From: JAGNDO01 sp963704975
GTDB lineage: Bacteria > Chloroflexota > Anaerolineae > Caldilineales > Caldilineaceae
Length of the DNA: 64,000 nucleotides
Reading direction: 5' to 3'
Assembly (NCBI GenBank): GCA_963704975.1
Contig: CAVPIK010000045.1
Location: forward strand, 1-64,000
The notes below the pieces were generated by a model. The model had not been told where the DNA came from, did no database searches, and saw nothing but the letters and a program-made list of their open reading frames with translations. Positions 40,041 to 49,058 of this stretch are shown one piece after another. The stretch's first letter is position 1; every line of letters begins with the position of its first letter. The position numbers were made by a program, and so were the translations under genes.

Positions 40041-40422
40041 TCACGCCTTCTTGAACTCCGTCTTGGCGATCACTTGCTTGAAAGGTTTACTGGGCAAGAA
40101 GTGGGGCAGGATGTTGGTGATGTTGCGGGCGCTGACCGCGTCCGGGGTGTCGGAGCCGTCGCTCTTGATCTTGAGGCGGAAGGAGCCGAAGTCGCCCAGG
40201 TCCACGATGTTGCCGTTGGCCAGGTGCCTGGGCACGATCATCAGAAAGGCTTCCAGCACGGCCACGGTGTCGATGGTGCTGAGTCGTGCTGATGCTGGCG
40301 ATCTCCTCCGCCACCCTGCGCAGGGAGACCTTGCTGGAACTGGTGAAAGAGGGGTAATACTTCTTGGGCGCAGCAGGATTCGAGGGGTTGCCTCGGGCGA
40401 TCACATTGTACTTGGCACTCAT
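40041..40422 (-). CDS. HU-like DNA-binding protein (HU-HIG type), frameshifted
   Basis: About 127 residues. It starts MSAKYNVIARGNPSNPAAPK, then KYYPSF, SSSKVSLRRVAEEIASIST and, after a break near 40278, DTVAVLEAFLMIVPRHLANG, NIVDLGDFGSFRLKI and FLPSKPFKQVIAKTEFKKA. This is the HU-related family with an N-terminal extension best known from Bacteroidota. It should bend and compact DNA. Finding it here in a more AT-rich block suggests acquisition. Terminator palindrome downstream. Confidence 0.85.
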
Positions 40423-40451
40423 CGACTCCTCCTTGTTTGCGGTTTAGCAGG

Positions 40452-40763
40452 CTATAGACTACGCCTGCGTTGCAACCAACGATTGAACGAGTCCGGGCTT
40501 TCGGCGGAGCGTCTGCCGAGCAGTAGCCCTTCGACCCCAAGATCCTCGTCGAGATCGGGCCAATGGATGCCATAGCCCGCACCGCTAATTTGAAAATTGG
40601 CCCGTTCAAGGGGTGTCCCGTAGGCCAACCGGGGATACCAGCCGATAGGAACAGAGATGGTCCGACCATCTTCAAGGTCGAGGGAGAGGGTATCATCCGT
40701 CACCGTCACCTCTCCAATTCTAGCCAGGGTGAGTGTAGCCACTGCAGAATATGCCCCATTCAT
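40452..40763 (-). CDS. DUF2442 family protein
   Basis: 103 residues. ARIGEVTVTDDTLSLDLEDG, RTISVPIGWYPRL and NFQISGAGYGIHWPDLDEDL are the core of DUF2442, small proteins often found next to toxin-antitoxin genes. It follows the antidote-like gene by 11 bp on the same strand, so the two are probably one operon. Function unproven. Confidence 0.85.
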   Translation of the reverse strand: MNGAYSAVATLTLARIGEVTVTDDTLSLDLEDGRTISVPIGWYPRLAYGTPLERANFQISGAGYGIHWPDLDEDLGVEGLLLGRRSAESPDSFNRWLQRRRSL

Positions 40764-40774
40764 CTCTCAGCTTG

Positions 40775-41095
40775 TTACCCAGCGACAACTGCATGCAGAG
40801 GTTCAGGCATCAACTGATAGCCCATTGCCCGCATGATGGCACTGATGTTGTCCAGGCGTGGATTGCCCTTGGCCGAGAGCGCTTTTTGCAGCCCCTGCCG
40901 GGTCATACCGACCTCTTCCGCCAAGGCGGAGACCCCCTTGACCTGGGCCAGGATGCGCAGGGCTGAGAGCAGAGAGGCGGAATCTCCATCCTCGGCATAG
41001 TCGGCGAAGATTTCATGGAGAAAAACATCGATCTCTTCGGGATGATGGGTGAAGTATTCGACGGTTACATCAGAAAATGTGCGATAGTTAGTCAC
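40775..41095 (-). CDS. addiction-module antidote-like HTH protein (HigA-like)
   Basis: 106 residues from a GTG at 41095 that has AGGAG 9 nt upstream (an ATG at 41143 is possible but weaker). HPEEIDVFLHEIFADY, then ALRILAQVKGVSALAEEVGM, TRQGLQKALSAKGNPRLDNI and the final helix match the family of putative addiction-module antidotes, with a helix-turn-helix that should bind its own promoter. The usual toxin partner (a RelE-like gene) is not next to it; DUF2442 follows instead. Confidence 0.8.
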   Translation of the reverse strand: MTNYRTFSDVTVEYFTHHPEEIDVFLHEIFADYAEDGDSASLLSALRILAQVKGVSALAEEVGMTRQGLQKALSAKGNPRLDNISAIMRAMGYQLMPEPLHAVVAG

Positions 41096-41163
41096 GTCTT
41101 TTGTACTCCTGCCAATTTGTTCTTTGTGGCAAATACCCTGCACAGAGAATCGGTCGTTCGTCT

Positions 41164-41571
41164 TTATCGCTTTGAACGCATAGCCTTTGTCTTGATCACC
41201 GATTCGTCCGCAACCAATCGCTGATATTCCAGGGACTCCATGCCGAACATGGCAACCTTGCCCGCTTCATCGCTGTGAATGCCCCAGCCATATCGCTTGG
41301 TCAGAGGGGCGGCACGCAGGCAGGGCTGTCCTTTGGAAAAGAAATTCTCCCGTGCCTCGACCAAATCTTCCTCGGGAATCTCTTTTCTTGTGGCATGGAC
41401 AGAGAAGATCACGTCATCTGACGTGAACTCGTACGGATGTCCATGCAGCATCTCAAATGCCAGGTTTGCCACGGACCGCTTGTCGCCTTTGATCGGTGGA
41501 ACTTCTCCCGCAGTAGCCGGGCAATCTTCGGCAATTTCGATCAATGTGTTGAAATAGTTGGTAGATTTCAT
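41164..41571 (-). CDS. DUF6157 family protein
   Basis: 135 residues. It opens MKSTNYFNTLIEIAEDCPAT, then GEVPPIKGDKRSVANLAFEM and PYEFTSDDVIFSVHA, the hallmark of DUF6157; the C-terminal GWGIHSDEAGKVAMFGMES is also conserved. Soluble, function unknown. On the same strand as its neighbours, with 38 bp to the next gene upstream. Confidence 0.75.
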   Translation of the reverse strand: MKSTNYFNTLIEIAEDCPATAGEVPPIKGDKRSVANLAFEMLHGHPYEFTSDDVIFSVHATRKEIPEEDLVEARENFFSKGQPCLRAAPLTKRYGWGIHSDEAGKVAMFGMESLEYQRLVADESVIKTKAMRSKR

Positions 41572-41609
41572 CGTTCTCCCTATGCGCCTAAGCGGCTCAA
41601 TTCTCAGCC

Positions 41610-41963
41610 TTATGCCGCCACCAGTTCATCAATTCTATGGCTCAATTCCTGTTGACTCTTCTTTCGGACTGACTGAATTAGCGACTGTGCGCCTTTTCTG
41701 TACACTTCGCTGGACAGATCGATCAGCGTTTCTTGATTTGGCCGATATTCAAAAATCATGACCAGGGGAGCGTCTTCAACATAACCCAAGGTCATGCCAA
41801 GCAGGATGTTAGTGGCCATGTCAAGATTAGCCTGTGTCAGATCGCTGTCATTGTACGCCCCATGAAAAATGTGCGCGCCCTGAGGAATTCGTGCCGACAA
41901 GGTGGATTTCCCAAGTTCACGGGTGATGAACCCCGCAAACCGATCGATATTTTTATCCGTCAT
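41610..41963 (-). CDS. hypothetical protein, DUF5647-like
   Basis: 117 residues from the ATG at 41963 (starts at 41984 or 41999 would overlap the upstream gene). MTDKNIDRFAGFITRELGKS, RIPQGAHIFHG, NDSDLTQANLDMATNILLGM and a C-terminal helix resemble the DUF5647 pattern of a short helix, a gap for a small beta strand, and an N-L-x-x-A helix. The match is by eye and weak. No ribosome site is obvious for any start. Confidence 0.5.
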   Translation of the reverse strand: MTDKNIDRFAGFITRELGKSTLSARIPQGAHIFHGAYNDSDLTQANLDMATNILLGMTLGYVEDAPLVMIFEYRPNQETLIDLSSEVYRKGAQSLIQSVRKKSQQELSHRIDELVAA

Positions 41964-41970
41964 ATTAGGT

Positions 41971-42297
41971 TCATTTGTTATCATAGTATTTGACCTCAAA
42001 GGTTCTGCGATATGAACGCCACTTCTGCTTAATATCTTCGATAGCTTGCGTCAGGGCAAGGCCCTTGTCATCTGCTGGTTCGGCTATTTTCTCTTGATCG
42101 CCCGAAGGAAACAGAATGTCTCTGTGGAAAAATCCGTGTGCTTCATCAAATCGAACGATTGCTCGCCATTGCCCGTCAATGTAGGCTTCATATTGTATCA
42201 CGACGATTGCCTCGACTTGACCGCGCTCAATCGTGAAGTGAACCCGCAAACGATCTATTCCGGTTTCAAAATCCTGTATCCAGTATTTTTCAGCCAT
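41971..42297 (-). CDS. DUF7718-like protein
   Basis: 108 residues from the ATG at 42297. IDRLRVHFTIERGQVEAIVV, IQYEAYIDGQWRAIVRFDEA, HGFFHRDILFPSGDQEKI and AIEDIKQKWRSYRRTFEV form the pattern of a small family with a central HGFxHxD motif, often next to HTH or toxin genes. The stop lies close to or within the start of the next gene. An upstream ATG at 42363 gives a longer version without a ribosome site. Confidence 0.6.
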   Translation of the reverse strand: MAEKYWIQDFETGIDRLRVHFTIERGQVEAIVVIQYEAYIDGQWRAIVRFDEAHGFFHRDILFPSGDQEKIAEPADDKGLALTQAIEDIKQKWRSYRRTFEVKYYDNK

Positions 42298-42377
42298 GAC
42301 GTGTAACCATGAGTCGGCAGGAGTCAATTGATGGAATGATGTGAATGGCGAAAGAACAATCAATTCGATAAAGTCGT

Positions 42378-42713
42378 CTATGCGCCCAATCGGCTTAATT
42401 TGTCACTGGCCAGCCGGTTAAGGCTGATCCCAGCTTCCGCTGCTTCAAGTGACAAACGCCGATGTAGCGTCGGTGGAATGCGTACCAGCAACTTTCCGCT
42501 ATAAGACTTAATTGCAATAGGCTGAGGGGCGGCTTCCTGACTCGCTTCCAAGTCAGCTACCACGTCCGCCACGACTTGGCGAATCCCCTGCAAGGCTTCT
42601 TCCGGAACCGCGGCTAGCCAACTAAGGCTGGGGAATTCAACACACAGGCCCACATACTCAGAATCTTCTTCGGACCAAGTGACCCGGTAGGTATACCGAT
42701 CATTATTCATCAT
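42378..42713 (-). CDS. hicB: HicB-family antitoxin
   Basis: 111 residues. The HicB N-terminal fold (YTYRVTWSEEDSEYVGLCVE, FPSLSWLAAVPEEALQGI) is followed by a ribbon-helix-helix (LLVRIPPTLHRRLSLEAAEA, GISLNRLASDKLSR) for operator binding. It overlaps the HicA stop by 11 bp, with GGAG upstream of the paired ATGs at 42713/42710. It should neutralise HicA and repress the operon. Confidence 0.85.
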   Translation of the reverse strand: MMNNDRYTYRVTWSEEDSEYVGLCVEFPSLSWLAAVPEEALQGIRQVVADVVADLEASQEAAPQPIAIKSYSGKLLVRIPPTLHRRLSLEAAEAGISLNRLASDKLSRLGA

Positions 42714-42960
42714 TGTCGTGTGTCTCCAGACGTTCAATCGCTTTCAATACTTGCCGCACCTGATATGCTTTGGCTTTGCCCTTGTCGTCTTGGATATTGA
42801 CTCGCGGATCACCAATCCAAGGGGTTCGGTAAATCCTGTGACTACTTCCGCTCTGGCGTGCTTCACCAAAGTACAAATCGCAGACCCGGCAAAGGTCTTG
42901 AAAACTGATCCCTTTGGGATTGCGCTTCATTTTTGTCAGGATTTCTGCGATCTTTGCCAT
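42703..42960 (-). CDS. hicA: HicA-family mRNA interferase toxin
   Basis: 85 residues. The double-stranded RNA-binding-like fold with the active His is seen in SGSSHRIYRTPW; KRNPKGISFQDLCRVCDLYF is the first helix region and VNIQDDKGKAKAYQVRQVLK the C-terminal part. It is slightly longer than classical HicA. First gene of the pair, overlapping hicB. Confidence 0.8.
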   Translation of the reverse strand: MAKIAEILTKMKRNPKGISFQDLCRVCDLYFGEARQSGSSHRIYRTPWIGDPRVNIQDDKGKAKAYQVRQVLKAIERLETHDNDE

Positions 42961-43134
42961 AAGAATATGATACCACTATTGATATTTTCGTCAAGATTTT
43001 TCATCCGCCTACGCCAGTATAAATCCCTGCCCCCCACTTGTCAACGAAACCAAAAACATCGCTCCCGCCCGCCCACGTTCGCCCCCGCCACCCCCTACCT
43101 CTGCTATACTCTACCCACTCAATCCAAAGTCCAC

Positions 43135-43391
43135 ATGCCCAACCCAACCAATATCGCCAATTCCCTCACCGCCTGGCACCCAGACCAACAGCGCGCCCTG
43201 CCCTGGCGCACGCGTCCCGCCGGGGATCGGGACGCGTACCCGGTCTGGATCAGCGAGAGCATGGCCCAGCAGACCCGCATCGATACGGTGATCGGCTATT
43301 TTGAGCGGTGGATGGAACGTTTCCCCACGAGGAGTTGGCCGCAGCGGATCAGCAGGAGATGCTGAAGCTGTGGGGGGAGTGGGCTACTATT
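43135..43391 (+). pseudogene. truncated mutY 5' fragment
   Basis: Starts MPNPTNIANSLTAWHPDQQR and runs to RIDTVIGYFERWMERFPT, then small indels and loss of similarity after GGGCTACTA. It is nearly the same as the first ~90 codons of mutY at 47793 (close to 90 % nucleotide identity), and the similarity includes the upstream box GCTATACT about 40-60 bp before the ATG. No glycosylase active-site region or FeS cluster is present, so it cannot function. The histidine kinase gene ends 86 bp beyond it. Confidence 0.85.
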
Positions 43392-43476
43392 GGGCCACGT
43401 CCGAGGCAGTGCAGGGGACGTCGGCAAGGATTTCTATAAAACCGAGGAGCGAAAGATCGATCCCCTGCCCTCAGCC

Positions 43477-45375
43477 TCAACTGTTTGCCGTCTGAAGCGT
43501 GAAGCAGAAGGTACTCCCTGCCTCCGACGTCGATTCAACCCAGATGCGCCCGCCGTGGCGCTTGATGATGGCCTGTGCCAGGGGCAGCCCCAGGCCAAAT
43601 CCTGGGGTGGTGTGGGCGACATCTTGTCGGAAGAATCGCTCGAAGATGTGGGGCAGCACGTCCAGCGGGATGCCCTGGCCCGTGTCCTGCACGGTCACGG
43701 TGACGCCCTCGTCATCGGCCACGGTGTACACAGAAATGGTTCCGCCTGATGGCGTGAAGCGTATGGCATTGCCCAACAGCTCGTGGAGCGCCCGGCTCAG
43801 CCAATATTCCTCGGCCAAAACGAAGGGCAGATCGGGTGCCAGGCTCCGATGCAGGGTCAGATCTCCTGCAGCCAGGGCCGGCATCTCGTCGAGGATAAGA
43901 CCGATCACTCTATTCAAGTCAAGTGATTGCGTGGCAAAAGGCCCACTGCCTTCCAGTCGGGTCACTTCGGCCAACAGATCCACCAACCGGCTGATGCCTG
44001 TAATCTGTTCGCCCATCTGAGTCAATTTGATCTGCCGTTTGGCCGGGTCATCTATACGGGCGAGGAAATAGAGGTTGGTCTGCATGAGGGAAAGGGGCGT
44101 GCGGAATTCGTGGGATACTTCATCGATAAACTTGGTCAGGAAAATCGTCTGTTCCCGTTCCAACGCCATCTCGAATGCACGTTGTTCTGCCTCTTTGCGC
44201 TTGGTGATGTCGGTGACAAGCACTTGAACAGCCGGTTGGCCGACATAACTGATCGGCGTGCTGATCACTTCCACATCAATGCTGCGGCCATCCGGGCGGA
44301 TAAATTTCTCCTCTATCAATGGACCAGATCCGCCTGCCGACAGAACACGGCTACGCTGCAAGACTACCTCTAGGGAATCTGGATGGATGAAATCAAAAAC
44401 AGATTTCCCGATCAGATCCTGTGCGGATATGGCCCCCATTAGCTGAATGATGGCGGCATTGACGAAGACCAATTTTTCCTGTTGATGCACGGCGATCCCA
44501 ATCGGCGCCAGATCCACCAACTGCCGATAGCGCCCCTCGCTCTCCCGCAATTCATTGTCCAGGCGCGCCTTTTCCAACGCATTTTGGTGGAAAACTTCCA
44601 GGGCTTGGGCCATCTCCCCAATCTCGTCCCGGCGTTGCAGACCGGTCACCTCGATGGCCAGATCCCCCTGGGCCAGCCGGTGCATCAGCCCGGTGATGGT
44701 GCGAATAGGGCTTGAGATCAGGTGTTTGCTCAGGAGCATCGTACCAACCGTAGCGATCCCAGCGATCACCAAGGTCAACACCAGGATGGTGGTGGCAATC
44801 GTACTCGCCCGTTGGCTGGATTCCCGGGACAAGTCGAGGATCTGCGCCTGCTGATAATCCAGAAATTCTGTCAGAATCTGGCGAAACTCCATAAAGGGCA
44901 CGCTGGAAGATCGCACCAAGAGGACGCCAAAAGAGGGGTTGTCCATGACGACAACCGCAGCCTGCTGTGCCTGACGGCTGAAGGTTTCCAGAGGTGGACC
45001 CATGCGAGCCAGCATGTCACTTTCGGTGGCATCCAGGGGCCAACGAAGCAACATCTCTCCATAAAGCACATCCACGTCACTGATCACTTGGCTCAATTGC
45101 GCCTGAATGGGTTGGATCTCCGCCAACGACAGATCCATGGACCGCAACACCGAGATGCGGTAAACATCAGATTGTAGCTGCTCGCTCAGGACGGCAAACT
45201 GGTTGACCAGGGTGATCTTTTCCAGGGCGATGTCGTTCACTTCACGGAGGATGGCGCGTTGCTGATTTAGACCAAAGTTGGCAAGAAACGAGACGCAGAT
45301 AAAGGCAATCATCAGGATCATCGGAACAAGCAGCACCTTCAGCCGGACAGGACTGTCGTTCAGCAGCCGCATCAT
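43477..45375 (-). CDS. membrane sensor histidine kinase (4HB, HAMP, PAS, HisKA, HATPase)
   Basis: 632 residues from the ATG at 45375, which overlaps the stop of the preceding gene (ATGA). First membrane helix VLLVPMILMIAFICVSFLA; four-helix-bundle sensor to about residue 190; second helix STIATTILVLTLVIAGIATV; HAMP (SPIRTITGLMHRLAQGDLAI); PAS (YRQLVDLAPIGIAVHQQEKL); HisKA with the phospho-acceptor His in DEVSHEFRTPLSLMQ; ATPase with LLGNAIRFTPSGG, DTGQGI and GFGLGLPLAQ. No response regulator is adjacent. Coupling to the substrate-binding lipoprotein suggests that the ligand is delivered by, or sensed together with, that protein. Confidence 0.9.
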   Translation of the reverse strand: MMRLLNDSPVRLKVLLVPMILMIAFICVSFLANFGLNQQRAILREVNDIALEKITLVNQFAVLSEQLQSDVYRISVLRSMDLSLAEIQPIQAQLSQVISDVDVLYGEMLLRWPLDATESDMLARMGPPLETFSRQAQQAAVVVMDNPSFGVLLVRSSSVPFMEFRQILTEFLDYQQAQILDLSRESSQRASTIATTILVLTLVIAGIATVGTMLLSKHLISSPIRTITGLMHRLAQGDLAIEVTGLQRRDEIGEMAQALEVFHQNALEKARLDNELRESEGRYRQLVDLAPIGIAVHQQEKLVFVNAAIIQLMGAISAQDLIGKSVFDFIHPDSLEVVLQRSRVLSAGGSGPLIEEKFIRPDGRSIDVEVISTPISYVGQPAVQVLVTDITKRKEAEQRAFEMALEREQTIFLTKFIDEVSHEFRTPLSLMQTNLYFLARIDDPAKRQIKLTQMGEQITGISRLVDLLAEVTRLEGSGPFATQSLDLNRVIGLILDEMPALAAGDLTLHRSLAPDLPFVLAEEYWLSRALHELLGNAIRFTPSGGTISVYTVADDEGVTVTVQDTGQGIPLDVLPHIFERFFRQDVAHTTPGFGLGLPLAQAIIKRHGGRIWVESTSEAGSTFCFTLQTANS

Positions 45376-47594
45376 CGGTCTTCCCCCGAGGCCCATGATA
45401 GCACGCAGATCACATCATCCTGGGTGAGCAGACCACACCAAGCCGATAGGGGACTGACCACCTGGGTCACGGGATTGGGCCAGACGCCGGGCAAGGTCAA
45501 CAGACCGCCGTTGGGCTCTGTCGCCACGTCTAGAAATTGGGGCAGGACCGGCTCTCCCTGCATGTCCAGAATGGCGCTAATGTCCATCCCCGGCTTGGTC
45601 TGCCCCGAATTATCCATGAAGACAGTCCCATCCCGGGTGAAGCCGAGAAGATGCAGCCCGCTCCCCTCCAACTCAAAAAACCCCTGGCTGGGATCATGGA
45701 ACGTCTCTAGCGCAGTGTAGAAATCTTGCTCCTGCAGAAGGCGGATCGCCTGCACCCCCAGAGCCTTTAGGGGAGAGTCTGTGCTATCCAGGGGTGGGAT
45801 GGGTGCGTATTCCTTGACGATAGGTTCTTTCCAGAACGTCTCATCCAAAGGCGAATAGCTGCCCCAAACGGAGAGGGGTGGATTGCCCAGCCCATTATGA
45901 TAGACGCCATAGAGTGGCATCACGTTGATCCAGACAATCGGGACATCTTCGGTCACGATCTGCTGGAATTCGACATACAACGCTTTGCGCTTGACAGGGT
46001 CCATCTCCTGCTCAGCCTGGGCCAACAGTTCATCCACCCTGGGGTTGCTGTAATTTTGAGTGTTGGACCAGACCACACCCTGACGGATATTGTTGGAGAG
46101 GTACGTGCGATGGACGCCGATCACCGGATCGCCCCAGTTGTTAACCACATCCATGGTCATATCAAAATCCCAATTACCAATGTGCGTGGCCCATTCTGGG
46201 AAGTTTGCCGAGTCTCGCACCTGCACGTCGATGCCGATTTTGGACAGTTGGCTATCCAGATAAAGCGCCACATTCTTCTGTTGGGTGGGGACCGATGGAA
46301 TGTAGTCCAGAGTCAGGGAAAAGCGCATGCCATCCCCACCCCGGGGATGGCCGGCTTCGTCCAGCAGTTGGTTTGCCTTGTCCAGATCCAGATCATATTT
46401 GTGGACATCCGGCGTGTAGAAGGGGCTGTCAGGCGAAATGGGGCCCAGGGCGCGTTGGGTTTTGCCTGCATGCAGATAGTCGGTGATGAAATCTGGATCA
46501 ACGGCATAGGCGATGGCCTGACGCACACGTTTGTCATCCAGGGGTTTGTGCAGCAGATTAAAGGCCAGCCAGTTCAACGAGCCAGAGGACTCAGCTCCCC
46601 GGCGGGTTACTGTCAAATGTTCCTCGCCGCTCAACTGATTCAGAACAGAAATGCTCGGAGAAACCGGGAGCAAGTGCGCTTCCTGGCGCTGCATAGAAAT
46701 GACTTGGGCAGCGGGGTCATCCTCTAATTCGATGCGAATCTCGTCCAGGTAAGGGCGTCCCGGTATAAAATAGTTCTCGTATCGCGCCAAGATTATGCTT
46801 TCCCCTGGCGTGTAGCGCACAAGCTTGAACGGGCCCGATCCCACGGGCGCCAGGTTGGCAGGATGGGTCAGGATATCCTGGCCATCGCCATAGATGTGCT
46901 TGGGCAGAATGGGCAACAGGACCGGCGACATGGCCCAAAGGATCGCCGGATGGGGATGGGCAAGTCGGATCACCGCCGTCAGCGGGTCCGGCGTGTCCAC
47001 TCGCTCTACGGGGGCAAACATAGAACTGAACGGATGATAGCTCTTCACGGTCATCACCGAGAAGGCCACATCCTCCGAGGTGATGGGGTGACCATCGTGA
47101 AAGGTCGCCCCAGGCACCAAGTGCAGGGTGACGGCCAGCCCATCCTCAGAAGTATCCCAGCTTTGGGCCAGATAGGGCAGGGGGTTCCAGTTCTCATCAT
47201 ATCGTAGGGGGCTGGCAAAGATCTGAGCCGAGATGAGCATCGTCGCTGTACCGGAGAGCAGTGCAGCGTTGAAATGCCGGGGGGTTCCCACACTGTTGAT
47301 CATGACCAAAGTGCCGCCTCGCCGGGGGACGTCTGTGGCCACGGCCATGGGCGTCGGCTCCGGCGAGGGTGGCGTGCTTGGTGCCGCCCCGTCGGACGAA
47401 CAGCCCGCAAAGACCATCGCCCAAAGCAGAAGGAGGATCAGGAGATGGGCGCGCAGTCTCACGCCACGGGATGCAGATGCCGCCCCAGGCTTCTTGACTA
47501 TGATGGCATCTGGAGAGGATGCACAAGTGTACGCTGAATCGTGGGAAAAATCAGAGAGGGGATCGTGGGGGAGAACTGGGTGGCGCAGAGGCAT
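45372..47594 (-). CDS. family-5 substrate-binding lipoprotein fused to a Cache-like sensor domain
   Basis: 740 residues. A long charged leader precedes the signal sequence and lipobox (HLLILLLLWAMVFAGC); a GTG start close to VRLRAHLL would give a normal signal length. Residues about 90-600 are an OppA/DppA-type binding protein (RRGGTLVMINS, PYLAQSWDTSEDGLAVTLHL, TFHDGHPITSEDVAFSV, GSGPFKLVRYTPGE, VRQAIAYAVD). The tail from about 610 (AIRLLQEQDFYTALETFHDP, FFELEGSGLHLLGFTRDG, GMDISAILDMQGEPV) is a Cache-type sensor domain. There are no permease or ATPase genes nearby, so the protein more probably senses than transports. It is translationally coupled to the histidine kinase. Confidence 0.8.
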   Translation of the reverse strand: MPLRHPVLPHDPLSDFSHDSAYTCASSPDAIIVKKPGAASASRGVRLRAHLLILLLLWAMVFAGCSSDGAAPSTPPSPEPTPMAVATDVPRRGGTLVMINSVGTPRHFNAALLSGTATMLISAQIFASPLRYDENWNPLPYLAQSWDTSEDGLAVTLHLVPGATFHDGHPITSEDVAFSVMTVKSYHPFSSMFAPVERVDTPDPLTAVIRLAHPHPAILWAMSPVLLPILPKHIYGDGQDILTHPANLAPVGSGPFKLVRYTPGESIILARYENYFIPGRPYLDEIRIELEDDPAAQVISMQRQEAHLLPVSPSISVLNQLSGEEHLTVTRRGAESSGSLNWLAFNLLHKPLDDKRVRQAIAYAVDPDFITDYLHAGKTQRALGPISPDSPFYTPDVHKYDLDLDKANQLLDEAGHPRGGDGMRFSLTLDYIPSVPTQQKNVALYLDSQLSKIGIDVQVRDSANFPEWATHIGNWDFDMTMDVVNNWGDPVIGVHRTYLSNNIRQGVVWSNTQNYSNPRVDELLAQAEQEMDPVKRKALYVEFQQIVTEDVPIVWINVMPLYGVYHNGLGNPPLSVWGSYSPLDETFWKEPIVKEYAPIPPLDSTDSPLKALGVQAIRLLQEQDFYTALETFHDPSQGFFELEGSGLHLLGFTRDGTVFMDNSGQTKPGMDISAILDMQGEPVLPQFLDVATEPNGGLLTLPGVWPNPVTQVVSPLSAWCGLLTQDDVICVLSWASGEDR

Positions 47595-47792
47595 GGCAGT
47601 TTCCGATCACATGTTCCTGTCAGAAGGCACGAAGACGGTACGATCTGGATCTTAACATGGATTCAGAAAAAATAGATATGAGACAATAGTCCCTGGGTAC
47701 GCCTCAGCGTCCCCAATCTCTTGGCCCCTCGCCTCCACCTCGTGCTATACTACCCCACAATCCAACTCTAAAATCGGAAATCCAAAACCCAC

Positions 47793-48906
47793 ATGCCCAA
47801 CCTCACCAAAATCGCCCACGCCCTCACCCTCTGGCACCCGGACCAACAGCGCACCCTGCCCTGGCGGGACCGCCCCGCCGGGGACCGGGACGCCTACCCG
47901 GTCTGGATCAGCGAGATTATGGCCCAGCAGACCCGCATCGACACGGTGATTGGCTATTTTGAGCGCTGGATGGAACGCTTCCCCACGGTGCAGGATCTGG
48001 CCGCGGCGGATCAGCAGGAGGTGCTCAAGCTGTGGGAGGGGTTGGGCTACTACGCCCGGGCCAGAAATCTGCACCGGGCCGCCCAGGTGATCGTGGCCGA
48101 GCATGGGGGCGTCTTCCCCCGCACCCGCAAGGAGGTCTTGGCCCTGCCCGGCATCGGCGCGTACACCGCCGGGGCCATCCTCAGCACGGCCTTTGGCCAG
48201 GCCGAGCCGATTTTGGACGGCAATGTGAAGCGGGTGTTGGCCCGGCTGTGGGACGTGGACCGGCCCATCACCGAGCGGGCGGTGGAGAAGGAGTTGTGGG
48301 CGCTTGGCCCGCTCTGTGGTGGAGGCGGCGGCACCGGGGCAGGCCGGGGTGGTCAACGAGGGGCTGATGGAACTGGGGGCCACGATCTGCACGCCCACCT
48401 CCCCCCGCTGCCTGCTCTGTCCCTTGGCGGGAGAGTGTGAGGCCCTGGCGGCGGGGACGCAAGCCCTGCGCCCCCTCATCCCCAAGCGCAAGGCCACGCC
48501 CCATTTCCACGTCACCGCCGGGGTGATCTGGCAGGGTGAGCCGTTTGCCTCCAAAGTGCTCATCGCCCAGCGGCCCCAAACCGGCATGTTGGGCGGGCTG
48601 TGGGAGTTCCCCGGCGGCAAGGTGGAGCCGACGGACGCCGACCTCCCCGCCTGTCTGCGCCGGGAGATCATGGAAGAGTTGGGCATGGAGATCGAAGTGG
48701 GCGAGGCGGTGACCACGGTCAAGCACGCCTATACCCACTTCCGCATCACCCTCCACGCCTTCCACGCCCGACACACCGGCGGCGATCCCCAGGCCATCGG
48801 CTGCGCGGACTGGCGTTGGATTGAGTTGGATGAGCTGGACGCTTATCCTTTCCCGGTGACGGATGGGAAAATTATTGGGGTTTTGAGGGAGATGCGTGGT
48901 GGGTAG
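47793..48906 (+). CDS. mutY: A/G-specific adenine glycosylase MutY, frameshifted
   Basis: Removes adenine mispaired with 8-oxoguanine. About 370 residues. HhH-GPD domain: SEIMAQQTRIDTVIGYFERW, helix-hairpin-helix LPGIGAYTAGAILS with the catalytic Asp in LDGNVKRVLAR, then the 4Fe-4S cluster CTPTSPRCLLCPLAGEC. The C-terminal Nudix-like domain recognises 8-oxoG (GLWEFPGGKVE ... REIMEELGMEI). One extra T near 48304 shifts the frame between ELWAL and ARSVVEAAAPGQ. TATACT box about 50 bp upstream. Divergent from the sensor genes. Confidence 0.92.
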
Positions 48907-48953
48907 CGGGACGCAGAGCGTCCGACGGCATTCCCACGCGGAGCATGGGAACG
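48907..48953. repeat. REP-like double hairpin (GGACGC / TTCCCACGC)
   Basis: Hairpin GGACGC-AGA-GCGTCC (48909-48923), then TTCCCACGC-GGA-GCATGGGAA (48931-48951) with one mismatch. Two adjacent hairpins again, at the end of mutY. Similar TTCCCACGC palindromes are common between genes in many bacteria. Confidence 0.8.
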
Positions 48954-48970
48954 AGAGGCACAAATAAGAA

Positions 48971-49004
48971 ACGGGCGACTGCCAGATCATCGGCAGTCGC
49001 CCGT
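48971..49004 (-). terminator. terminator of clpX
   Basis: 13-bp stem ACGGGCGACTGCC / GGCAGTCGCCCGT with a T-rich tail on the minus strand (TTTCTTATTTG). Bases 49014-49058, between it and the clpX stop, are a GGGTGAAGG-type stutter. Confidence 0.85.
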
Positions 49005-49058
49005 CACATTTCAACCCTCTCACCCTTTCAGCCCTTCCCCCGCTCACCCCTTCAAGCC

